Shown here one piece after another: positions 1 through 9,259 of a stretch of 64,000 nt of DNA. This DNA comes from Gliomastix tumulicola (Eukaryota > Ascomycota > Sordariomycetes > Hypocreales > Bionectriaceae): contig BCHX01000002.1 of assembly GCA_001599755.1 (NCBI GenBank), forward strand, positions 5,581,295-5,645,294. The letters run 5' to 3'. The position numbers and the translations under genes are program-made. The notes beneath the pieces were generated by a model. That model was given only the letters and a program-made list of their open reading frames with translations, was not told the origin of the DNA and did not search any database. Each line of letters begins with the position of its first letter. The stretch's first letter is position 1.

Positions 1-260
1 GGCACCTCGCCGACCTCAAGACGGGCGGATGCGCGGACTTGCGGACAACAGCTTGGCATTCCGACAATCCGTCCGCAGATGCTGCCATCGTCGCAGCTAT
101 CCCACTCGGAGCACGGAGAGAAAATGGCCCGAGGACGTGGTCTGTCATTTATAAGCGATAGCTTGCAGTGTCGTCAGGCATTTTGCTACTATTGATAAAT
201 AGAGCGCCATCTCTCTTTCGCAGAAAAATACGTCCCCTGCACGGCAACCTATATCTCATC
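1..260. other. Upstream region of the ABM-domain gene
   Basis: This stretch holds no convincing coding sequence. A TATA-like element (TTTATAAG, 148-155) lies about 110 bases before the start codon at 261 and is the only promoter signal I can point to. The left edge of the window may cut the promoter. Confidence 0.5.
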
Positions 261-698
261 ATGACGCCTCAAGCTAAGCAAGGGTTCAATATCCAGGCAT
301 CGGTATACGTCGATCCAGACAGACTGGATGAGTTCTTCGACGCCATCCGGCCCATGTGCGAGAAGACCAAAGAGGAGCCCGAGTGTGTCTTCTTCGAGGC
401 CTATCAGGCCCAGGATGACCCTGGGCATATCCGGTTTGTAGAGAACTGGTTTGTGTCACCTGGAGAGCGACAGTCGTGGCTGGTGCTGACGCATATAGGA
501 CTGCATCGGTCGAATGGTTCATGACAGTCGGTTACCTCATGGATTTATAGGGATATTTGGCTGACAACATGTTCCTAGGAAAGGGTGAAGAGAGACTATG
601 TGCAGGAGTATTTCAAACTCGTTGACCCTCTCCTGACGAAGCCTCGGAAGTTCAAGGTGTTTAACAGGCTGGAGGGGTTTTACCGAGTGAAGGAGTAG
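261..698 (+). CDS. Antibiotic biosynthesis monooxygenase (ABM) domain protein
   Basis: This is a small cytosolic-type protein of the dimeric alpha/beta-barrel (ABM) fold, a family that includes quinol monooxygenases and proteins of unknown role. I infer three exons: 261-448, 499-527 and 579-698. The first exon carries the beta-alpha-beta start (NIQASVYVDPDRLDEF) and the conserved core CVFFEAYQ...HIRFVENW. Exon 2 supplies the family motif TASVEWFMT, and exon 3 carries a tail ending RVKE with the usual PR-x-F block. The start at 261 is chosen because the family begins near this Met; an upstream in-frame Met would add an unconserved stretch. The second intron needs the unusual donor GTCGGT, but the resulting alignment length matches the family exactly. 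No active-site residues can be assigned and no substrate is predicted. Confidence 0.75.
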
Positions 699-1827
699 GA
701 TGAAGTCGAGACGGACGGGCCACTGCTCGCGCCAACGAGTGACGTAGTCAAGCTGGGATCATATCGGATGGAGGGAGGTATACGATCTGAGACAAAGTCA
801 CTTGGAAATGTTGGACGCTAAGAAAATACATTTTATGTATACAGCTAGCTAGCTGGTGGGCAATATTGCCTCATACCTTCTCGTGCTTGCCGGTGTCGGA
901 TTGCTCTACGGGGATCTCGGGTGCCTACAAGTGCCCTACGCAATGTTTCATCGTCCAAGACATTGCTTCCCCGCGTATCGTGCGATATCACCGCGTGCTC
1001 AGGGGCGATTTCGCGTGGGACGTATCCATCAGCCACCTGAAAGTGACGATCAGATCGGTCCCAACTGACCAGCTGCTCACGCTCAGCCCCGGAAATCGGC
1101 AAGTCACTGTAGCCTCAGCGACTACCCAACAGAAGGCCAGCAGCGTCTAATAGATACAACCATCCCGGCACGCTCTGGGAATGTAGCAGAGAAACGTTTC
1201 TGCTGAAAAGGGACGCCGCCGCATTGCCATGGAGGAGCCTCACGACAGGGTCGACGCCCCGCACTGTCTCCCTCCCGCTTACTGAATAGGGCATGTGCAT
1301 AAGAGATTCCCCTGAGACCTACATACTCGTACATGTGCCTGGGGATCTCGTGGGCGCTAGTGCGATCTGGTGCTGCATGCAACGGGGATTGGCCCTTTAT
1401 CAGCTGCCGGACGCGATGGGAAATACTACGTTACGCGTCCCCAACTGGTCACCATCCTCTCCCGAACAGTCACAGGACGTCCAGGAGGGAAAGTGAATAT
1501 CCACCGAGCAGGTCACTGTGGCATCACTTTGATATGACATTTCTAACGGGCAGGTGAGGGAGGCATTGCGACGATGACATGTGGCCCGAGCAGCGCGCGG
1601 CAGGCCGTCGCCGGCGAGGCTATAAAGTGTAGATCTCGGCTCGTTCCAATCGGTATGCTGCTCAGCACATCACCTCCCATCGCAGCAGAAGAACCCTCTG
1701 GCCAGCCGTTGATCTTTATCCATCCGAAGATAAAGAGATAGCAGCCGCATCCGGTGTATGCACAAACTGTCACTTGTCGCTGAGAGGAACCTCGACCACA
1801 ACAGCTAACAGTCGGAGCCGCAGCACC
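699..1827. other. Intergenic region with chitinase promoter
   Basis: No supported gene lies here. Short open frames on both strands show no family features. A TATA box (TATAAA, 1621-1626) lies 202-207 bases upstream of the chitinase start codon, so the last few hundred bases are likely its promoter and 5' leader. Confidence 0.5.
1621..1626 (+). promoter_or_regulatory. TATA box of the chitinase gene
   Basis: TATAAA on the coding strand, about 200 bases before the chitinase start codon and inside an otherwise GC-rich leader. It is assigned by motif and position only. Confidence 0.5.
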
Positions 1828-2847
1828 ATGGCGCCTCTCAGAACCGCTCTTCTGCCCATCGTGGCCTCACTGCTCGGCAGCGCGTCGGCACAGGCCACCT
1901 GCGCGACCAAGGGAAAGCCGTCCGGCAAGGTCCTCCAGGGCTACTGGGAGAACTGGGACGGAGCCAGCAACGGCGTCCACCCTCCCTTTGGCTGGACCCC
2001 GATCGACAACCCCGAGCTCCCGGCGCACGGCTACAACGTGATCAACACGGCCTTCCCCATCATCCTGCCCGACGGCACTGCGCTGTGGGCGGACGGCATG
2101 GACAGCGGCGTCAAGGTCGCTACTCCCGAGGAGATGTGCGCAGCAAAGGCTGCCGGCGCGACCATCCTCATGTCCATCGGAGGCGCTACTGCCGCCATCG
2201 ATCTCAGCTCTTCGGCCGTCGCGGACAAGTTCATCTCGACCATCGTCCCGATCCTCAAGCAGTACAACTTCGACGGCGTCGACATTGATATCGAGGCTGG
2301 TCTTACGGGGACCGGCGACATCAACACGCTCTCGACGTCGCAGGCCAACCTCATCCGCATCGTCGACGGCATCCTCGCCGCGATGCCCGACAACTTTGGC
2401 CTCACCATGGCGCCCGAGACGGCCTATGTGACGGGCGGCAGCGTCGTGTACGGCTCCATCTGGGGCGCGTACCTGCCCATGATCAAGAAGTACGCCGACA
2501 ACGGCCGCCTGTGGTGGCTTAACCAGCAGTACTACAACGGCGAGATGTACGGCTGCACGGGCGACTCGTATCCCGCCGGCACCGTCGAGGGCTTCATCGC
2601 GCAGACGGACTGCCTCAACGACGGGCTCGTCATCCAGGGCACCACCATCCGCCTGCCGTACGAGATGCAGGTGCCCGGTCTTCCCGCCCAGGTGGGCGCT
2701 GGCGGCGGCCACATGACGCCTGATCTGGTCACCCGGGCCTGGACTCACTACAACGGCGCTCTCAAGGGCCTCATGACGTGGTCCATCAACTGGGACGGGT
2801 CCAAGGGGTGGACGTTTGGGGATAATGTCAAGGGCCTCATCGGCTGA
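1828..2847 (+). CDS. Secreted GH18 chitinase
   Basis: This intronless gene encodes a 339-residue secreted glycoside hydrolase family 18 enzyme that would cleave beta-1,4 bonds of chitin outside the cell. Residues 1-22 are a signal peptide ending SASAQ. The catalytic DxxDxDxE motif is complete as DGVDIDIE at residues 149-156, with E156 as the acid/base, and the second substrate-binding strand reads LMSIGGA near residue 115. The start at 1828 is preferred over the in-frame Met at 1774 because only the later one is followed directly by the signal peptide. The N-terminal GYWENWD and C-terminal MTWSINWD blocks resemble the compact bacterial-type subgroup of GH18 chitinases. There is no carbohydrate-binding module. 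Possible roles are nutrition, competitor lysis or wall turnover; the sequence does not distinguish them. Confidence 0.93.
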   Translation: MAPLRTALLPIVASLLGSASAQATCATKGKPSGKVLQGYWENWDGASNGVHPPFGWTPIDNPELPAHGYNVINTAFPIILPDGTALWADGMDSGVKVATPEEMCAAKAAGATILMSIGGATAAIDLSSSAVADKFISTIVPILKQYNFDGVDIDIEAGLTGTGDINTLSTSQANLIRIVDGILAAMPDNFGLTMAPETAYVTGGSVVYGSIWGAYLPMIKKYADNGRLWWLNQQYYNGEMYGCTGDSYPAGTVEGFIAQTDCLNDGLVIQGTTIRLPYEMQVPGLPAQVGAGGGHMTPDLVTRAWTHYNGALKGLMTWSINWDGSKGWTFGDNVKGLIG

Positions 2848-3872
2848 AATGGGAATGAATGAATGGGTGCGGCGAGTTGGGGGAATTCGTGGAATTGTAT
2901 ATACAAGAGAGTGACGCTGTACATATCTTTATCCTTTTTTTTTTTTTTTTTTTTAGCGACGGCCCGGATGAAATTGGCCAAGTACGTCGCATGAGCACGC
3001 ACATGTGCCGCAGAAGATGCCGTGACGATGTCTTCTTCAGTGTCTCCGTCGACTCTTTGTGTGACGTGTCTCAGCTTTCGGCAACGAATCTCGGCCTCGA
3101 TCGCGCGGCGCCAGTTCAGCTGAGTGACAGACATGTTGCCTGCCGACATCCGGTGCCGCTGGCCTCTCACTGGCTGGTTCTGCAGGAGGGGGGGTCGTAT
3201 CCAGATCGAATCAAAGGGTTGTTGCTTGGATGTCATTCTTGAGTAACTACGGCATAATTGACCCCGACCGGCTACATGTGCTTACCACCACATGGCGTCC
3301 ATCCCAAGGCCGCTATTCCCAAATATCAGGGCCAATCAACGTCGATCATTGAGTCCCGACAGATCAAAAAGCCGATCATATGCCGTGCTTGGCNCCCTTT
3401 GGGCCAATCCGGGGAACGGAGCACGAATGCCCGCCATATATCGGCAGTTGATCTCGGCCGGGTAAAAATGTGGCCTGCATGCGCTCTGACCTTTTCGTCA
3501 CTTTAGGCGACCGCCTTGATTAGCCGGTAGTTTGGGGAGCAATGACGATAAGGGAGTGAGTGCTACGACAAGGGAGTTGGCGTTTCTTGCTGTGGAGAGT
3601 TCTGGATGCCTTCGTTTCGCGATGTTGGAGTAGGAGCTGCCTAAGTTGAGACGCCGAGACGTCGAGCTGATAGGCGCGGATGAGATGGAAGCGTGTAAGC
3701 TGACTTGGGGGCGACCAGTGATACAGAAATGCCTATAAAGTCCGAGCTTCCCGTCTGTCTGTCGAGCAAACCTGGACTAGAAGCACAACTCCCTCCAGAC
3801 AAGATCGACTCGAAAAACCAAAACCAAACCATCATACAACCGCTGAGCATCAATCATCAATCATCAGTCAAC
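2848..3872. other. Intergenic region with poly-T tract and SGNH-gene promoter
   Basis: No supported gene. A homopolymer run of T occupies roughly 2935-2954, just after the chitinase 3' end, and probably marks its transcript end region or a slippage-prone tract. One base at 3394 is unresolved (n). A TATA element (TATAAAG, 3734-3740) precedes the next gene by about 135 bases, followed by a CA-rich leader. Confidence 0.5.
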
Positions 3873-4466
3873 ATGCCTGCCTCATTCAAGGCCTTCTTCG
3901 CCAGCGCCATCATGGCCGCCCTGCCCTTCGCCTCTGCCCAGCGCAGCACGGGCTTCATCGGCTGCTCCATGGCTGAGAACGTCGCTACGGGCTACGTCGC
4001 CGTTGGCGGACAGACTCTCTGGGCGCCCTACGGCACCGGCGGCGCTGTTGTCCAGTCGTGGACCGACAACAACTCTGCTTCCTGGCAGAGCTTCGACCGC
4101 GTGGCCGCCCAGAACGGCCTGCCCGACACCGTCTGGGTGCAGATCTGCATCTTCTCGTTCGCCGGAGCCACGTACCAGGAGGTCACGCAGATGGTTGCCA
4201 ACGCCCGCTCCCACGCCGCCCCCGGCGCGAAGATCCTGATCAGCGGCCAGCCTCTCTACAACAACGGCAACACGTGCTTCCTGGCTGGACCTGGCGGTCC
4301 GGAGCTGACGGACGACTTGGCCCAGCAGGCTGGCAATGATGCGTCCCTTGGCGTCGAGTATATCGGGCCTTTCTGGCTCGGTGACGGAGAGGTGGCGGAC
4401 GGTTGCCACGCGAACTCGGCGGGAGAGCAGTCCCTGGGACAGCAGGCTCTTCAGTACTTTGGATGA
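3873..4466 (+). CDS. Secreted SGNH-hydrolase-like protein
   Basis: This single-exon gene encodes a 197-residue secreted protein. Residues 1-21 form a signal peptide (MPASFKAF...ASAQ). The mature protein begins near a GCSMAENVA segment and ends with a DGCHANSAG segment. These sit where SGNH/GDSL esterases carry their nucleophile block (GDS) and their catalytic D-x-x-H block. The serine in GCSM and the D and H of DGCH could form the triad, but the canonical Asp of GDS is replaced by Cys. The block ILISGQPLY...TCFLAGPGGPELTD may hold the remaining oxyanion-hole residues. I recognise it as a small secreted protein type common in filamentous ascomycetes, with no substrate known to me. The start follows a CA-rich leader and a TATA box, and an upstream in-frame Met would bury the signal peptide. 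Confidence 0.75.
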   Translation: MPASFKAFFASAIMAALPFASAQRSTGFIGCSMAENVATGYVAVGGQTLWAPYGTGGAVVQSWTDNNSASWQSFDRVAAQNGLPDTVWVQICIFSFAGATYQEVTQMVANARSHAAPGAKILISGQPLYNNGNTCFLAGPGGPELTDDLAQQAGNDASLGVEYIGPFWLGDGEVADGCHANSAGEQSLGQQALQYFG

Positions 4467-4899
4467 GAGAAGTTCGGGATGCACGGAGCTGAGAGCCTGA
4501 TGTGACGAGAGGATGGGGAGGTTTTGTAACCAAAGTGTTCTAAACATGAGACATGATGGGCTGCTGGAGCAGGTTTGGCCTGGAGGATTTTCTCACTAGT
4601 CCAATACTTGTCCTGGGTAGCAAATATTACATGCCAGCTGTACAAATGGGCGAAATGGAGCCTGAAAAGCGAGACTACGCCTTTCGGCTCTACGTGATTG
4701 AAGCCACTTTAGGGAGGCAGGCAGAAGTTGAACATTGCATTATGAGCGTCTTGGAACATCAGCCAGGTCCAAATCATGATAGAGCAGGGCCAGCATGGAA
4801 GATGCTTCGTGAGAAACAAGGTGCTGCTATTGAGCCGCTATTGAGCGAACAACGATTTCCTAAAATGCCTAAATGAAAGCTAAGCTGCTAAAGAACAAA
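4467..4899. other. Convergent intergenic region
   Basis: This lies between the 3' ends of the SGNH-like gene and the kinase gene. An open frame on the + strand (4553-4876) has no start context, signal peptide or family resemblance I can recognise. I treat it as chance or a gene relic. Confidence 0.4.
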
Positions 4900-5931
4900 T
4901 TACTTCGGCACAAACCCTTCCGGCGCTTCAATATCAAGAACTGTGGCTTCCCACTCGGTCTTCGACTCCCACTGGCGAAGTAACGCAGCCACTTCGAGAA
5001 CAATGTCGGCAGCAGTAGCTCGATCCTCGGCATGCTCAGCCAGCATGCGCTCGGCCAGGCTGATGAGAGCATGGGTGGGATTGAGCCTCTTCAGTTCCAT
5101 GACGTGACGTATAATCTTATCAGGGTATCCCGTCACATCAGGACGCACAGTCGTGTGCTTCCCATCGAAGTCTTCGTACCGGTCGAAATCAGGAAGCTGG
5201 CCGCACATGGCCAGGAACGTGAGGCCCAGAGCCCAGATGTCGTCGCTCGGTCCCACGCTGGCCTTTTCCTCCCAGATCTGGGGCGACCAAAGCCAAGGCG
5301 TCCCTCTCTTCCTCGGCTCCGCACCCACGGCCTGCAGGTCCGCCAGATCACCCAGAGCTAGGTTGAGCGGCCTGAAGGAGCGGATGAACACGTTGCTGGG
5401 CTTGAAATCCGAGTGGTAGACCCCTCGACTGTGCAGCCAGGCAAGGGCGCGTGCCATTTGATCCGTAGCCTGGAGAACCTCCCTCGAGGTCAGTCCATAG
5501 CGAATTCGGCCGATGTAGTCCTGCAGAGTCCCGCCGGCACAAAGCTCGGTCAGGAGAAGGGCCTCATCCGGGCGGCCGGGAACCTCGTAGAGCCCCTCGA
5601 ACTTCAGGATCTGGGGGTGGGCATGAAGCTGGAGGTTGCGAGCTTCCTCTTCCATCAGCACTGCGTCCTTGGTGTGCTTGCCCGCAAGCAGCGCCCCTGG
5701 CTTCGTGCGGAGGACTCTGTGCACCGTCGTCTCCGAGGATCCGTAGCCGAGTTCTTTGGTGCGGACACAGACATCGCTGCCCTCGGCCGGGTAGCGACCA
5801 AAGAGGCTCAGCTCGTCCTCGTAAGTCCAAGTCAAGGCAGTCGGGAACTCCCTGCAAAAGGGGGAGTAAACCGTCTGGCGTGGGGACGGGCCACGGTTTG
5901 GCTTCTTCCCGAGGGGGGTAGCCCAGGCCAT
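4900..5931 (-). CDS. Divergent protein kinase
   Basis: This intronless gene encodes a 343-residue protein kinase-like protein. The glycine loop is GYGSSE at residues 62-67, the ATP-binding lysine is probably K85 in LLAGK, and the alpha-C glutamate lies in the EEEAR segment near 94-98. The catalytic loop reads HSDFKPSN (173-180), with the catalytic Asp at 175 and Lys at 177, so HRD has become HSD. The metal-binding DFG is replaced by GDLADL at 194-199, which leaves an Asp but an altered triplet. The activation-segment end (LWSPQIWEE) and the alpha-F Asp (DDIWALG) are present. It resembles fungal orphan kinases; whether it is active is uncertain. It has no membrane segment or signal peptide. 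A TATA element on its strand (6088-6093) supports the start. Confidence 0.8.
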   Translation of the reverse strand: MAWATPLGKKPNRGPSPRQTVYSPFCREFPTALTWTYEDELSLFGRYPAEGSDVCVRTKELGYGSSETTVHRVLRTKPGALLAGKHTKDAVLMEEEARNLQLHAHPQILKFEGLYEVPGRPDEALLLTELCAGGTLQDYIGRIRYGLTSREVLQATDQMARALAWLHSRGVYHSDFKPSNVFIRSFRPLNLALGDLADLQAVGAEPRKRGTPWLWSPQIWEEKASVGPSDDIWALGLTFLAMCGQLPDFDRYEDFDGKHTTVRPDVTGYPDKIIRHVMELKRLNPTHALISLAERMLAEHAEDRATAADIVLEVAALLRQWESKTEWEATVLDIEAPEGFVPK

Positions 5932-7002
5932 GACGACGAGGTAGCGAGAGTGAAGTAGCTCGAGGAAGGCGCTTAGTCTGTGGTGGGAGACGAAGAGAGA
6001 GCTGAATGGATTGCCACCCAGCTCAGCTCTGGTGGGTGAGTAGGTGGGTGGTTGGAAAATAATTCACCCAGCCACGGGGGACGAGACTTTATAGGATGCG
6101 AGGTGCTGCGAAACGTGATTCACAGCTGTCCCGAAAGGGTTCCGGTGACTCAAAGACTCGCAAAAGGGAGGGCTGGACCCGGAGTCGAGCACAGTTCGTA
6201 CTTTACGTGGTCTCAATGTGCTTGTGTCGCGTGCGCAGAACTACAATTTCGGTAGTTTTGAACTTTGACTGAACCCGCGGGAATTCTTTTGCGCCAAATG
6301 GATTTGTCAACGAGAGAAGATGGCCGAGAACTTCAATTTCTGCTATGCTGGGTAGAAAGTCGTCAGTTCTGGATTTGTGCGTTCTGTGTGAATGTATGAG
6401 ACGTGACGTGTTCGTCTGTTCCACGACCGACGGGGGGCTAAGCTGTTCTGTTAAACCTGCCTTGTCACTGGATCGTGAGTGGCTGGGAAAGGTTATCCAG
6501 TAAGTTTGGTAGATAACTCATGAGGCTGGGAGAAGTCAATCGAATGTGTGGCTTGCAGTAACAGAGTATGGTGTGATCCCCGCCCCCTTCTCCTAAACCA
6601 TATCTCAGATCATCGCGCCACGAAGAGGAAAGTTTAGTGGGATGTCGACTTGTCCCAGATGTGATTGGATGTCAACGCGAAGCTGGATTTCTGGGAGTCG
6701 TTCGTTGTCAACCCCGGCCCGTCGCCTCGACGAATTCACAGCATCGAGAAAGCTAGCCGCCATCGATGCCCTGACGCACGAGGCGGCAAAGACCGTGCTC
6801 TGAATGGCGCCGGGGAGAAGCCTGACCAGGATATCTCTATTTTTCATTATATTTCGCGAAAGAGTCACGAAACTCGTAATACCTAGTACAGAGACACGTA
6901 CTTGGGATAGTATGTACTTCGTTTTAGTCTCGAGAGTGTTATATCGGACGGAGTGCATGGTAATGAGGACCTCACCGTCCAAACCTCAACTCAAGTAAAG
7001 TC
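5932..7002. other. Kinase promoter and intergenic region
   Basis: No supported gene. The part nearest 5932 is the kinase leader and promoter. The stretch from about 6200 to 7000 holds only short chance frames on both strands, and I see nothing else in it. Confidence 0.45.
6088..6093 (-). promoter_or_regulatory. TATA box of the kinase gene
   Basis: TATAAA read on the minus strand, about 157 bases upstream of the kinase start codon. Assigned by motif and position. Confidence 0.45.
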
Positions 7003-8400
7003 CTACTCGTATACATAGCAATAAGGTCCATCCGACGTGTCCAGCAGACTGCCCAGTGGCGACGCCTCCACACCCAAGAATGGCAGCTCAAACAAGTCCT
7101 CAAGCGTGGCGTTCCGACTCGGCGGGCTTAGAGATGGTCTTTGGTTGATCCAAATGCAGTGCCTGCCACATCCAGTGCAACCAATCGACCGTGGTGTGGT
7201 GCAGATAGAAGGCCGGGTCCGTGACACCGGAGTACAGGTCAGAGTTGGAGCCCGAAAGTGTCTGATGGCCGCCACCATGGACGCCTGGAAGTCCCGAGCT
7301 TTGGTTTTCGATCTCTCGCTGAAACGCCGCGATGTCCCTGGATGTCTCGCGAACGGTTGCATTCAAGAAGGCGTCTTCGGTGTAGATGCGCCTTGCCAGC
7401 CAGCTGCTCAGATCGCGAGTCACGCAGCGTGGGTTGTAGACCAGTTTGTTGGCGACACCGACCCCGATGAGTCCGTCTTGTTGAGGGCGTACAGGCCCGA
7501 GATTGGCGGATTGACTAAATACATTTCTATCAGTCCAGGGTCGGTTCTTCCACAGTGCGGGGGAATTGCATCGGCAGTTAATCACGTACTTTGCAAACGG
7601 GCCGCTGGCAATGCAACCTCCTCCGAGTCCGGATGGAATGTGCAACCCGCCGGAGAGCCAGTTGATCCGTTGTGGTGGACAAACAGCCCATCCGACCCCA
7701 TGCTTGATGCCGAGCCATCAAAAACAGGAGACTCAGGGTGATTATCCTGATGGGAGAACCAATTGCAGTACTGCGGAGGAGATCAGCCTAAAGGATGCAT
7801 GCATGAATACATGAGAAGAAGAAGAAGCTCGTTTGGGTAAATCGTACCGGTAGATATCCTGCATACCCGCATTCCTCCCTCAGCGCTTTCTCGTATGACC
7901 AGATGTAATGCTTGTGCCAAGTGAGGAAATTGCCCTGACAGAACAAGATGTCAGCAGGCTGTAAGAATTGGTCATGTTCCGGAAGGACGGACAGTGATAT
8001 AGACGCTCATAGTCTGAATTGATATGCTAGGCAGCCCAGTCGTCAAAACGGACACGGGCACCCGTGCTGAGCTCAGGGTCGGTTTGTGAAGGCGACGAGA
8101 AGAGACATTTGACCGCACGGATGTAGTGCTGTCTCTCCCTTTTGCTCAGTACATCCCTAATCTTGTTAGAGGGCATCGACACTTTAAGGCATAGTTGGAA
8201 TCATCACCTGGGTAGGATCCTACTAATTCTTTCGAACAGCCGCCGATTCCAGCGTGCAGTTGCTTCCCCGAACTAGAACAGCAGAGGGCTCGATGGCCAA
8301 GCAAGTTGGCTGCGGCTTCATTTTGAACTTGCTGAACATAGGTCTTAGCTGTGCACCAGCCAAGCGATGCGCAAAAGAGAACGACGATAAATATCTTCAT
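7003..8400 (-). pseudogene. Tyrosinase, inactivated
   Basis: The reading frames together describe a secreted fungal tyrosinase, a binuclear copper enzyme that oxidises monophenols and o-diphenols. A signal peptide starts at 8400 (MKIFIVVLFCASLGWC). The CuA region follows (YIRAVKCLFSSPS, RFDDW, GNFLTWHKHYIWSYEKALR), then the CuB region (PGVHGGGH, DPAFYLHHTTVDWLHWMWQ), and the gene ends with the family tail CYVYE at 7003. Several lesions break it: an in-frame TAG at 8027-8029 just before the first CuA histidine; a one-base insertion near 8017; Tyr in place of the second CuA His (codon 7999-8001); a one-base frameshift near 7645 before LHIPSG; and another frameshift near 7135 before the tail. 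The usual YWNW motif reads YCNW. Introns near 7828-7770, 7590-7525 and in the CuA region remain recognisable. No functional protein is expected unless several sequencing errors coincide. Confidence 0.82.
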
Positions 8401-8479
8401 CCTTGAGAAATAACGTGATCGCACTGCGTTGGCATTGAAGGTTGGAGATGTATTCTTAATACTCGGAGAGGAAAGAGCG

Positions 8480-8502
8480 GAGAGAGAGAGAGAGAGAGAG
8501 AG
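8480..8502. repeat. (GA)n microsatellite
   Basis: An uninterrupted run of about eleven GA units lies between the tyrosinase remnant and the 3' end of the small secreted protein gene. It is simple sequence and likely variable in length. Confidence 0.9.
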
Positions 8503-8625
8503 TATTGCTCGATTAGTTGTCCTTTCAAGTATTAATTGCCTATCCTACAAACTGGTGCAGTTGCAGCTGAATTCTTTTTTTGCAACCTCTTTGCCTTTAC
8601 TGCTTTCAGCCCACCTCGTAGCTCT

Positions 8626-9259
8626 TTATTGCAGAGTGACGGCCAGGGTGTTCACCTGGTCGATGAGCGCCTGGTCCTCGCCTCCGGCATTGTTGAGGAC
8701 CTTGCCCAGCTGGTGCTGGACGTTCTGGCCCGGCACGTCCGAGGGGTTGCCCTGGGCCTCGCGGATGCGCGCCATCTGGAACTGCAGGAAGAACTTGGGC
8801 ACCTTGATGGCGAGGTTACCGCCGGTCGAGCGGACGGCCGCCTCGGTGGCCAGGTAGGTGTTGAGCCGGTTCTGGAAGAGGTCGAGGTCGTTGTCGGCCA
8901 GGGGCTCCGACGTGGCGAACTCGTCGAGGGCAAAGGCCAGAGGGGTCTGTCCGGACGTGGCAAAGTTGATGGAGGAGAATGAGATGCCGCCGGAAATGAC
9001 GTCGGGTGCGCCCTCAACCGTCGTCACGCCGGCGTCGCAGGTGATGACGTTGCTCAGATCGTTGACCAGGTTCACAATCTCCTCGGGAAGAGCAACATTG
9101 CCAACGACGAAGCAGGCAGTCTGGCGCTTAGACGCAAAAGGAGCTATACAACCCGGTTATCAAATCAGCCATTGTTCGTCTGGGGTTAATTAACATGGGA
9201 GGAGACCACTTACCGGCGAGGGCAGCACCAGCAAATCCGAGGAGCATAGAAGTCTTCAT
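8626..9259 (-). CDS. Small secreted protein
   Basis: Two exons are inferred: 9259-9214, encoding the signal peptide MKTSMLLGFAGAALA, and 9143-8626, joined by a 70-nt intron with a GTAAGT donor. The product is 187 residues. After the signal peptide comes APFASKRQTACF, so a Kex2-type KR site could release the mature chain. The remainder is acidic and helix-prone (NDLDLFQNRLNTYLATEAAVR) with only two cysteines. No enzymatic motif is visible. The size, secretion signal and KR site fit an uncharacterised secreted protein or candidate effector. The start is well supported because the signal peptide begins exactly at this Met and the intron restores one frame. Confidence 0.75.

Noticed and set aside
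1293..1310. ATGTGCATAAGAGA resembles the transposase mosaic end of a common library kit (translated MCIRDS).
   Set aside because: It differs at one base within the core and diverges at the last three bases (TTC against CAG). The surrounding sequence is continuous, so chance is more likely than adapter contamination.
1867..2748. Long minus-strand open frame antisense to the chitinase.
   Set aside because: It is a mirror of GC-rich coding sequence with Arg/Gly/Val-biased composition and no family features.
3394..3394. An unresolved base (n) in the intergenic region.
   Set aside because: It lies outside any gene and affects no call. It only shows the assembly contains some ambiguity.
3882..4547. 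Long minus-strand frame antisense to the SGNH-like gene.
   Set aside because: It shadows a strongly supported secreted protein and has biased composition.
4553..4876. Plus-strand frame of 107 residues between two convergent genes, with a faintly ankyrin-like segment (MLREKQGAAIE).
   Set aside because: One weak match, no repeat structure and no flanking exons. Possibly a relic, but not supported.
5413..5958. Plus-strand frame of 181 residues over the kinase gene.
   Set aside because: It is antisense to a kinase with clear motifs.
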